A stretch of 64,000 nucleotides of DNA. It comes from Flavobacterium crocinum (lineage in GTDB: Bacteria; Bacteroidota; Bacteroidia; Flavobacteriales; Flavobacteriaceae). Under the pieces are notes generated by a model. The model saw only the letters and a program-made list of their open reading frames with translations, was not told the DNA's origin and made no database searches. The DNA lies in NCBI RefSeq assembly GCF_003122385.1, contig NZ_CP029255.1:2356001-2420000 (forward strand), given 5' to 3'. Position numbers and translations under genes: made by a program. Position 1 is the first letter of the stretch, and each line of letters begins with the position of its first letter. Below, in pieces: positions 56,531-64,000 of this stretch.

Positions 56531-57664
56531 ATGTCTACTGAAAAAATACATCTTAACACAATAGAAGAGGCAATAGAAGATATTCGCCAAGGAAAAATAA
56601 TTATTGTAGTTGATGATGAAGACCGTGAAAACGAAGGTGATTTTTTAGCTGCAGCTGAAAAAGCAACGCCTGAAATGATCAACTTTATGGCTACACATGG
56701 GCGTGGTTTAATATGTGTGCCTTTGGCTGAAAGTCGTTGTAATGAACTTGGATTGCACAAGATGGTAACCAACAATACCGATCCGATGGAAACCGCTTTT
56801 ACTGTTTCAGTAGATTTTAAAGGAAGCGACGTGAGTACTGGGATATCTGCTTCAGACAGAGCCAAAACGGTACTTTCATTAGTGAGTCAAGATACAAAGC
56901 CTCATGATTTAGCACGTCCGGGGCATATTTTCCCGTTAATCGCTAAACAAGGCGGTGTCTTGAGAAGAACTGGACATACTGAAGCAGCGATTGATTTTGC
57001 TCGTTTGGCTGGATTTAAATCTGCAGGAGTGATTGTCGAAGTCATGAATGATGATGGATCCATGGCACGATTACCACAATTGGCAGAAGTTGCTAAGAAA
57101 TTTAATTTAAAATTAGTTTCTATTGAAGATCTTGTTCGTTATAGAATGCAGCATGACAGTCTAATTGTTAAGAAAGAAGATTTTGATATTGAAACTCGTT
57201 TTGGAACTTTTAGACTTAGGGCTTATCAGCAAACAACTAACAAACAAATCCATATCGCACTTACTAAAGGAACTTGGAATATTGGAGAACCGATTCTAAC
57301 CCGAATTAATTCTACCACAGTAAATAATGATCTATTAGGCACGCTTACTAATGATGCTGACAAGAAATTGGATGAGATGTTTCAATTTATCAACAAGGAT
57401 GGCAGGGGAGCTGTTTTATTTATCAATCAGGAGGCAGCGCCAACAGATTTTATAAACCGTTTATCAGAATTAAAAGTTTTGCAGGCTAATGGCGAATTGA
57501 AAGCGCCACAAATAAAAATGGATAATAAGGACTTTGGGATTGGGGCGCAGATATTGCATGATATTGACATTTCTAAAATTCGATTGTTATCAAATTCAGA
57601 GCAGTCTAAACGTGTTGGTATGATTGGATATGGATTGGAAATTACAGAGTATGTGAAGTACTGA
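56531..57664 (+). CDS. ribB: 3,4-dihydroxy-2-butanone-4-phosphate synthase with degenerate GTP cyclohydrolase II half
   Basis: The 377-residue protein has a full RibB domain (1-205). The acidic loop VVDDEDRENEGDFL, then THGRGLICVPL and RRTGHTEAAIDFARLAG are intact, so it should make the four-carbon precursor of riboflavin from ribulose 5-phosphate. The C-terminal RibA-like half (about 215-377) keeps the fold (TRFGTFRLRAY, DFGIGAQILHD, YGLEITEY). However, the zinc cysteines are gone, NSTTVNNDLLGTLTNDAD (260-277) replacing the HSECLTGD..RCDC block, and RQEGRGIGL is NQEAAPTDF (299-307). It is therefore unlikely to act as GTP cyclohydrolase II. Confidence 0.93.
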   Translation: MSTEKIHLNTIEEAIEDIRQGKIIIVVDDEDRENEGDFLAAAEKATPEMINFMATHGRGLICVPLAESRCNELGLHKMVTNNTDPMETAFTVSVDFKGSDVSTGISASDRAKTVLSLVSQDTKPHDLARPGHIFPLIAKQGGVLRRTGHTEAAIDFARLAGFKSAGVIVEVMNDDGSMARLPQLAEVAKKFNLKLVSIEDLVRYRMQHDSLIVKKEDFDIETRFGTFRLRAYQQTTNKQIHIALTKGTWNIGEPILTRINSTTVNNDLLGTLTNDADKKLDEMFQFINKDGRGAVLFINQEAAPTDFINRLSELKVLQANGELKAPQIKMDNKDFGIGAQILHDIDISKIRLLSNSEQSKRVGMIGYGLEITEYVKY

Positions 57665-57763
57665 TTTTAATTAACAGCATATAAAGAATAGGACTTATAA
57701 AAGCCTTGTGAATGTATCAGAAGGTTTTTTTGTTTTAAATTGTATAATCTGTAAAAGGCAAGT

Positions 57764-57806
57764 AAAAGAAGAAGCTGTCTCAATATTGAGACAGCTTCTT
57801 CTTTTT
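57764..57806. terminator. Perfect 42-bp palindrome after ribB, bidirectional terminator
   Basis: The sequence is exactly self-complementary from 57764 to 57805, centred on CAATATTG, with 21-base arms ending in AAAAGAAGAAGC and GCTTCTTCTTTT. The T tract on each strand makes it a terminator in both directions and it could extrude as a cruciform. Confidence 0.82.
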
Positions 57807-58623
57807 GGTTAGTAATGTGTTTGATTTTTAAGGGTTTAATTTTTTTTTAAAAGTTAGGTGTAAAGTGCTTTTTTGGAAAATGGTAATAATTTGATAATTA
57901 GTCAGATATGATTTTTTTTTTTTAAGGTAGCACATAAAAAGTAATTCTAATTTCTGAATAAATAAAAAAGGAAAATATAAGAAAATAGGTTGTTTGGTAG
58001 TCGTGTTCTTTTTGTTTTGCTTTTATTATGTAACAAAATAACTTGCATTATTTTGTTATTTTTAAAATTACTGGTAATTTATAGTTTTTTGTTGATTTTT
58101 TATATTATTTTATTTGTATTATGTAATTTTTATTTAAATAATTAACATCGTTGTTGTTTTCTTTTTTTATTTTTTACTTTATTTTACTTTCGTTTATTTT
58201 CTTTTTTTTGTTTATTTATATGTTTTTTTGTAGTTATTTATTTATATTTGATTTCTTGTTTTTAAGATTTTGAATGAAGAGTATAAGTAAGTTTTATAAA
58301 TAACTAAAAAAGATGGATATGAAAAAAAAATAAAAATAGAGACTTTTCTAAAAGATTTTAGGCGTTTTAAAGTGACCTGATTTTTTGCCCAGACTTTTTT
58401 TGAATATAATTTGTCATATACTACATGACCCAAAATGTGAAAGTAAAAAGGAAAAAAAGAAATCAGAATTGAAAAAGACTTATTCGATAAGATTATTTTT
58501 TAAGTAACAAATATTTGTCATCAAAAACGGAGAAATTTTTTTTAAGTAAATGATGCTGTATTGCATCTCACTAAATGTGAAAGCATAAATTTTATAACTA
58601 CTAACTAGCTAACCAATAAAATA
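57807..58623. other. Very AT-rich upstream region of the third susC
   Basis: The 959-base gap 57665-58623 holds the palindrome above, long T runs (57900-58260) and, near its right end, two similar hairpin-plus-AAATGTGAAAG units (58413-58443 and 58552-58583). I see no supportable coding sequence; short frames here are low-complexity. Confidence 0.6.
58413..58583 (+). promoter_or_regulatory. Two hairpin-plus-AAATGTGAAAG units upstream of susC
   Basis: Unit 1: GTCAT (58413-58417) pairs with ATGAC (58425-58429), then AAATGTGAAAG at 58433. Unit 2: GATGC (58552-58556) pairs with GCATC (58563-58567), then AAATGTGAAAG at 58573. The stems differ in sequence but keep pairing, and the second unit is 40 bases from the susC start. 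A regulatory role is a guess. Confidence 0.35.
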
Positions 58624-61600
58624 ATGAAAGTAAAATATTATATATTTTTTCTAGGACTATTACTATGCATGCCAATTTATGGGCAGCAGCAAAAAGAAAT
58701 TAAAGGAAAAATTACGGATGGTTTGGGATTACCTGTACCAGGAGTAAATATTGTTGAAAAAGGAACCACAAATGGAGTCCAAAGTGATTTAGACGGAAAA
58801 TTTTCATTAAAGGTAAAAAGTGAAAAAGCAGTATTAATCGCTACTTATGTAGGTTTTAAAACCAAAGAAGTTTTGTTAAACGGACAAACAAATGTTTCAA
58901 TTAAATTAGAGGAAGACTCTGCTAAATTAGATGAAGTGGTTGTTGTAGGTTATGGCTCTGTCAAGAAAAAAGATCTGACAGGATCGGTGGTTTCTGTTGG
59001 GGCAGATAAATTAGAGGGCAGGTCAAATGTTAATGCTCTTCAATCGCTTGGAGGACAGGCTTCTGGTGTTCAGATTATTCAATCTCAAGGTGCTCCGGGT
59101 CTTGCTCCAACCGTAAAAATACGAGGTGCATCTTCTATAAATGCCGGAACTACTCCTCTTTATGTTATTGATGGTATTCCACTGGAAGATAATACAACTA
59201 ATTCGACTGATGCAGGAATTAGCGGAGGAAGCAATTTAAGTTTTAACCGAAATCCATTGAATTCCATTAACCCTAACGATATTGAGTCGATTGATATTTT
59301 GAAAGATGCATCTTCTGCCGCCATTTATGGTTCTAGGGGTGCAAATGGTGTTGTTATTATTACAACTAAGCAGGGAAAAGCAGGTAAGACTAAAATTGAT
59401 GCAATTTTCGAGTCTGGTGTTTCTAAAGTTATCCGTAAAGTAGACATGATGAATGCATCAGAATTTATTGCCTACAATACTGCTGCAAGAAATAATTCAT
59501 GGGCGACAACTGTTGCCGCAAATCCATCAGCTACGAGAGGGATTGGTTTAACTGTTCCTGTAGAATTCTCTGATCCGGCCTGGATTGCCCGTATTGGACA
59601 GGGGACTGACTGGCAGGATGTAGCATTGAGAACTGCCACTAACATGAACTTTCAGTTGTCGGCTTCTGGCGGAACTGAGAAAACACAATTTATGACATCA
59701 TTGGGTTATATAAATTCAGAAGGTGTAGTAGACAGTAATACTTATGAAAGAATTAATGTAAGATCAAACCTCAAGCATAAATTTAATGATAAAGTTCGTA
59801 TGGGGATAAATATTGGTCTTAGTCAGATAAAAGAAGCACCATACGGTACAGGAGGAAAAAGTGATGTGGTGGGCTTGGCTTTGCAAAGTGACCCATTTTT
59901 TCCAATGTATGTTGAAACGGGAAGTCTTGGTTTTAAAGATCCTGCCTCAATTTGGAATACATTTGCTAAATACGGTTTCCAGTTGTGGCATCCTTATTCT
60001 TTAACAAGAGAAGCCATTGCTAAAAAAAGAACCAATGTATCTATAATTACTTCTTTTCTTGAATGGGATGTCATGAAAGATTTGACTTTTAAGACTTCTG
60101 TGAGTTCTAATATTGAGAATACAGTGCATAATTTCTATTGGAATGCAGGCCAGAACTGGGGATACTCAGGATGGGTCCCGGCACAGGCTGATTTCAAAAC
60201 GCTACAATCTAATAATTGGATTTCGGAAAGCACACTAAATTACAACAAGAAATTTAATGAAAATCACAATTTGAATGTTTTGGCTGGGTTTTCTGCCCAA
60301 GAACAGCGTACAGATTTGAGTAGTATGTCAGCTGGTAGTTTCCCAAATGATTTAGTACATACCTTGAATGCTGGTGTTGTAAATGCCGGCTACACTTCTT
60401 CAGAAGAGTGGTCATTGCTTTCTTATTTGGCTCGTGCCAATTATTCCTATAAAGGCAAATATCTGCTAACTGCAGCAATCCGAGCGGATGGTTCTTCCCG
60501 TTTTGGAGCTAACAACAAGTGGGGATATTTTCCATCAGGATCGCTTGCATGGCGTATTTCTGAAGAATCTTTCTTAAAGGAATCTACTTGGTTGAGTAAT
60601 TTAAAAGTTAGGTTAAGCTATGGGGAAACCGGTAACAATTCGATTCCAAATTACGGATCAATTGGTGTGTTAGGGTATAGCCCATATGTAAGTTCCGGTA
60701 CGGTAAACCAAGGTATTTATACATCAAATTTTGCTGATAAAAACTTAAAATGGGAAAAAACAGGCCAAACCAACTTTGGGGTTGATGTAAGTGTTTTTAA
60801 TGGACGTGTGAAATTTACAGGTGACATTTATTATTCAAAAACAAAAGATTTACTGCTTAATGTTCCTATTCCAATTATTTCTGGTTTTGCTTCTACTTTG
60901 ACAAACATCGGAGAGCTGGAAAATAGAGGATTTGAAGTAAGTCTTAGTACAATTAATATAGACAGAAAATTCAAATGGAGTACTGATTTTAACATTTTTG
61001 CCAACCGAAATAAAGTATTAAAACTTGGTGCAAATAATGCTCCAATTGATATTAATGTCTCCAGTATGACATCGCGAACTGCTGTAGGACAGCCGGTTGG
61101 AATGTATTATGGTTATGTTATTGATGGTGTAATTATGTCGCAGGCGGAGTTGGACAGCAAAGCATATCCTGTCTGGCCGGGCAGTGAAGCGGGTGATCCT
61201 AGAGTAAGGGATGTCAACAACGATGGTAAAATTAATTCTGACGACAGAACTTATTTAGGTAACTATCAGCCTGATTTTCAATGGGGCTTAACGAATAATT
61301 TTTCTTATTCAGGATTTGAGCTTTCTGTCTTGTTACGCGGTTCACAGGGAGGAGAAATTCTTAACCATAGTGCCAGATATCTAAAATCAGGTGTAGGAGG
61401 AGGAAACCGTAACATGTATTCTGTTGTAAACAATTATTGGAAATCTGACGCAGATCCAGGAAACGGAATGATTCCTAAACCTCGAATGACGCCAAACACT
61501 GTTCAGGATTTTGGCTCAAGCTACTGGGTCGAAGATGGATCATTTGTTCGTATCCAAAATATACGTCTGGGTTATAACTTGCCAAAAAGCTTAGTTGAAA

Positions 61601-61779
61601 AATTGAAAATAACTAACATAAAGTTATATGTAAATATGGAAAATGTACATGTGTTCTCGAAATATTTAGGCTATGATCCGGAAGGTAGTACATATCAATC
61701 TGGTTCAATGGTGGGCTTTGATTATGGAGCTTATCCAAATCCTTTTACAGCAACTATGGGACTAAATGTTAGTTTTTAA
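58624..61779 (+). CDS. SusC/RagA TonB-dependent transporter, third locus
   Basis: The 1051-residue protein has a signal peptide (ends near IYGQ), a carboxypeptidase-regulatory-like domain (about 24-100), a plug with VVVVGYGSVKKKDLTGSVVS and VIDGIPLED, and a barrel ending in Phe. It has no STN domain, so control is not through a FecR protein. It resembles the xylan SusC in domain plan, but the downstream genes differ. The NagB-like gene after SusD hints at an amino-sugar glycan; the region past the window is needed to say more. Confidence 0.94.
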   Translation: MKVKYYIFFLGLLLCMPIYGQQQKEIKGKITDGLGLPVPGVNIVEKGTTNGVQSDLDGKFSLKVKSEKAVLIATYVGFKTKEVLLNGQTNVSIKLEEDSAKLDEVVVVGYGSVKKKDLTGSVVSVGADKLEGRSNVNALQSLGGQASGVQIIQSQGAPGLAPTVKIRGASSINAGTTPLYVIDGIPLEDNTTNSTDAGISGGSNLSFNRNPLNSINPNDIESIDILKDASSAAIYGSRGANGVVIITTKQGKAGKTKIDAIFESGVSKVIRKVDMMNASEFIAYNTAARNNSWATTVAANPSATRGIGLTVPVEFSDPAWIARIGQGTDWQDVALRTATNMNFQLSASGGTEKTQFMTSLGYINSEGVVDSNTYERINVRSNLKHKFNDKVRMGINIGLSQIKEAPYGTGGKSDVVGLALQSDPFFPMYVETGSLGFKDPASIWNTFAKYGFQLWHPYSLTREAIAKKRTNVSIITSFLEWDVMKDLTFKTSVSSNIENTVHNFYWNAGQNWGYSGWVPAQADFKTLQSNNWISESTLNYNKKFNENHNLNVLAGFSAQEQRTDLSSMSAGSFPNDLVHTLNAGVVNAGYTSSEEWSLLSYLARANYSYKGKYLLTAAIRADGSSRFGANNKWGYFPSGSLAWRISEESFLKESTWLSNLKVRLSYGETGNNSIPNYGSIGVLGYSPYVSSGTVNQGIYTSNFADKNLKWEKTGQTNFGVDVSVFNGRVKFTGDIYYSKTKDLLLNVPIPIISGFASTLTNIGELENRGFEVSLSTINIDRKFKWSTDFNIFANRNKVLKLGANNAPIDINVSSMTSRTAVGQPVGMYYGYVIDGVIMSQAELDSKAYPVWPGSEAGDPRVRDVNNDGKINSDDRTYLGNYQPDFQWGLTNNFSYSGFELSVLLRGSQGGEILNHSARYLKSGVGGGNRNMYSVVNNYWKSDADPGNGMIPKPRMTPNTVQDFGSSYWVEDGSFVRIQNIRLGYNLPKSLVEKLKITNIKLYVNMENVHVFSKYLGYDPEGSTYQSGSMVGFDYGAYPNPFTATMGLNVSF

Positions 61780-61812
61780 AAATTGAAGAAAATCATTTAA
61801 AACTTAAGAAAA

Positions 61813-63219
61813 ATGAAAAAAATAATAACAATGCTTTTTTGTGGCTTATTCCTATTAGGATGTAGTTCGGATTTTTTAGATAAGGCCCCTATTTCAAATG
61901 CTAATGAAGAGAATTTTTATAAATCTCAAAAAGATATTGAAACAGCATTGTGGTCTGCTTATAATTCACTTTATCTCTTGTATGGTCCCGAAAGTCTGCC
62001 GTCGTTCTATGGTGAGTTAATGTCTGATAATGCATACAGTGATAATGCTTCCGGAAGGGTACAAGACTATGAAAGTTTCGAATTGCATACGATGAAAATC
62101 GATAATGAGTTAGTATTCAATTTCTGGAATAACTATTATAAGTCAATCTATATTGTAAATAATATTATTGCCAGTGCCGAAAAACTCGATTTTGCCAATA
62201 GGGATGCCTTAATTGGAGAAGCAAAGTTTTTACGTTCTTTATACTATTTTGACATGGTTCGTGCCTGGGGTGATGTGCCATTGGTTACAACTCCAATCAG
62301 TATTGCTCAAGCTTATGCACAAGCGCGCACACCAAAGGATCAGGTGTATGACCAAATTATCAAGGATCTTGATTTTGCAGCAGCTAAATTGCCAATAAAA
62401 ACAAGTCAGCGTTTTGTAGGAGCTGCCAGTCAGGAAGCTGCCAATACTCTGCTAGGAAAGGTTTATCTCACTATAGGAAATAAAGCAAAAGCGGCTGAAA
62501 CGTTGTTGAAAGTGTATGGCAAGTTTAGTCTGGTGCCTTATGCTGATTTATGGGATTTAACCAAGAAAAACGGTGCGTCGTCTATTTTTGAGATTCAATA
62601 TAAAGGAGGTATATCTAATCCATATAGTTTATATTGGGCAATGTTCACACCAGTTGACAATCGTGTGGTTACCGCTTGGGGGGGAGGATTTAATCAGGTT
62701 GCCAATGATTTATGGAATGCCTATGAAGCAAATGACCCAAGGAGAGATATTTCTATTCAAAATGGATATAAAACTCCAAATGGTTCGACTGTCAATGTGA
62801 AATTTACAATTAAATGGAAAGATGCAAAAGCTCCTGTTAATGGTTTAAGAGAAGCTTCGGATAATAACTTTATCATTCTTCGTTACGCAGATGTACTTCT
62901 AATGTTGACAGAAGCAACTTCAGATCCAAAATACATGAACGAAGTCCGTGCCCGTGTTGGGTTGCCAGCTTATGGAACGGCAGGTTATCCAACTCAATAC
63001 AATACGGTTGCTCTTGCTTTAGAACATGAATCTCAAGTAGAATTTGCATGCGAATTCCATCGTTGGTTTGATTTAATAAGAACTGGAAGAGCGATTCCGG
63101 TAATTAAAAACAGCAGTAAAAATATCACTCTTACCGAAGCGAACTTATTATTGCCTATTCCGTTTTTGGTAATTAATCAAAATCCGGGTGTTATTACGCA
63201 AAATGAGGCCTACAAATAA
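61813..63219 (+). CDS. SusD/RagB surface lipoprotein, third locus
   Basis: The 468-residue lipoprotein (LLGCSSDF, Cys17) follows its SusC by 33 bases. The family blocks IGEAKFLRSLYYFDMVRAWG, LRYADVLLMLTEAT and the late HESQVEFACEFHRWFDLIR are all present. It would bind the glycan that this SusC imports. The operon seems to end at the terminator at 63333. Confidence 0.94.
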   Translation: MKKIITMLFCGLFLLGCSSDFLDKAPISNANEENFYKSQKDIETALWSAYNSLYLLYGPESLPSFYGELMSDNAYSDNASGRVQDYESFELHTMKIDNELVFNFWNNYYKSIYIVNNIIASAEKLDFANRDALIGEAKFLRSLYYFDMVRAWGDVPLVTTPISIAQAYAQARTPKDQVYDQIIKDLDFAAAKLPIKTSQRFVGAASQEAANTLLGKVYLTIGNKAKAAETLLKVYGKFSLVPYADLWDLTKKNGASSIFEIQYKGGISNPYSLYWAMFTPVDNRVVTAWGGGFNQVANDLWNAYEANDPRRDISIQNGYKTPNGSTVNVKFTIKWKDAKAPVNGLREASDNNFIILRYADVLLMLTEATSDPKYMNEVRARVGLPAYGTAGYPTQYNTVALALEHESQVEFACEFHRWFDLIRTGRAIPVIKNSSKNITLTEANLLLPIPFLVINQNPGVITQNEAYK

Positions 63220-63332
63220 GATGATCGTTTAAAATTAATGCTCGTTTGATAAAAGTGTGGACTGCTTGCTTGTTTAGTTGGGGTAGGCCACGATTTCAAA
63301 AGTTTGCATTTGGTTTGTAATTAGTTTGATTG

Positions 63333-63364
63333 AAATGAGCCCTATATTGGGGCTCATTTTGTTT
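63333..63364 (+). terminator. Terminator after the third susD
   Basis: AAATGAGCCC (63333-63342) pairs with GGGCTCATTT (63350-63359), then TGTTT. It separates the SusCD pair from the following gene. Confidence 0.82.
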
Positions 63365-63492
63365 AGACAGAATGTTTTTTTAATTTTAAAATTTTAAAAG
63401 TAATCTGATTTTAGATAAACTGCTCAGATAAAAAAGTTCTTATAAAGGATACGAGATAATGCTAACTAATTAAAATAAAATAAATAATCATA

Positions 63493-64000
63493 ATGAATAT
63501 ATCAAATTCACAATTCACAAGATACGAAGAGAATAATAATGTGTGGTTGTCTCAAAAGAGCGGCGAGGAATTTAATTTTAATGATTATGGCGTAGTTCCT
63601 ACTGTTCTTGGAAGTGAAGCAGAAGTAGGTCAGGCAATGTTAAAGGAACTTTACGATACTGCAGCCTCAAAAGAGGGTGATATCAATATTGCTCTTCTTG
63701 GTGGTAGAGGAGCTCAGGAGTTGCACCGTTTGCTTGGAGACTTAGCCAAATCAACAGAGCAAGACCTTTTATTTGCAAGACTGAATGTGTTTACTCAGGA
63801 TGCGCTTGCTCCATTGAGTATGAATAATGGTTTAAGTTTTGTTAGAGATTTTGAGCGTATTTTAGGTGATGCCTTTTTTAAAAAGATCAAAAGTTTTACA
63901 CCAATTCAAACAGATACAGAAGATTTAGAGTCTGCACTTGTACAGTATTTGACTAAATTGGAAGAATTAGGAGGTTTGGATATATTTTTTATAGGTCATG
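63493..64000 (+). CDS. NagB/6-phosphogluconolactonase-type sugar-phosphate isomerase, partial
   Basis: The frame is open from ATG 63493 to the window end (169 codons, no stop). The product starts MNISNSQFTRYEENNNVWL, and the block IALLGGRGAQELHRLLGDLA resembles the phosphate-binding loop of the glucosamine-6-phosphate deaminase/6-phosphogluconolactonase family, though SGG is replaced by LGG. LNVFTQDALAPLS fits the next core region. If it is a deaminase, the adjacent SusCD may serve an amino-sugar glycan. The active-site C-terminal half lies outside the window. Confidence 0.65.
   Translation, partial: MNISNSQFTRYEENNNVWLSQKSGEEFNFNDYGVVPTVLGSEAEVGQAMLKELYDTAASKEGDINIALLGGRGAQELHRLLGDLAKSTEQDLLFARLNVFTQDALAPLSMNNGLSFVRDFERILGDAFFKKIKSFTPIQTDTEDLESALVQYLTKLEELGGLDIFFIGH

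Noticed and set aside
58242..58433. Minus-strand frame in the AT-rich gap before the third susC
   Set aside because: Low-complexity sequence in a T-rich region, no family features and no ribosome-site or promoter signal.

Overview
The window looks like a Flavobacterium-type chromosome (Bacteroidota). The DNA is AT-rich, lipoproteins and SusC/SusD pairs abound, promoters fit the Bacteroidota pattern (TTTG or ATTG, 19 bases, TAnnTTTG), and 5S rRNA with an rRNA-operon end lies at the left edge. I see no tRNA gene, transposase, phage gene or CRISPR array.

Layout. (1) 1-4760: 5S rRNA and terminator, a repeated structured element, a lipoprotein S33-type peptidase (minus strand), a PepSY-like periplasmic protein, a LacI-family regulator, an AraC-family regulator and a PEBP/YbhB-like protein. 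(2) 4963-36461: a large plus-strand glucuronoxylan locus. It holds GH67 and GH115 alpha-glucuronidases, an SDR oxidoreductase and mannonate dehydratase, a GH10 xylanase, a GPH sugar transporter, two GH43 enzymes, a GntR-type regulator with xylulokinase and xylose isomerase, a small transaldolase, a SusC/SusD pair with a surface glycan-binding lipoprotein, a GH10 xylanase split by two inserted CBM-like modules, a GH35 enzyme and a sialate-O-acetylesterase-type esterase. (3) 36648-38739: a LysR regulator divergent from a metallo-beta-lactamase-fold protein and a gamma-glutamylcyclotransferase-like protein. (4) 38750-55212: an ECF sigma factor divergent from a FecR-like anti-sigma factor, then SusC (with STN domain), SusD, two TlpA-like thioredoxins, an M16 peptidase, a DsbD-like reductase and a class V aminotransferase. 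(5) 55265-57664: a MarR-GNAT fusion and a RibBA whose GTP cyclohydrolase half lacks its metal and catalytic motifs. (6) 58624-64000: a third SusC/SusD pair, then a NagB/SugarP-isomerase-type gene cut by the window end.

How it works together. In the xylan locus, surface GH10 and binding proteins would cut and hold glucuronoxylan, SusCD would import oligosaccharides, and periplasmic GH115, GH67, GH43 and the esterase would strip side chains. The GPH carrier would bring small sugars to the cytoplasm, where GH43, XylA, XylB and transaldolase handle xylose, and the SDR plus UxuA handle glucuronate after isomerisation (uronate isomerase is not in the window). A shared palindrome, CAAYCGRTTG, occurs six times, at the GH67, transporter and SusC promoters and once inside a GH43 gene; the LacI-type protein encoded at 2114 is the obvious candidate to bind it.

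The least explained part is region 4. An ECF/FecR-linked SusCD system there is joined to thiol-disulfide enzymes, a zinc peptidase and a PLP enzyme, which suggests uptake and breakdown of a sulfur- or disulfide-containing peptide. That function is inferred only from gene content.
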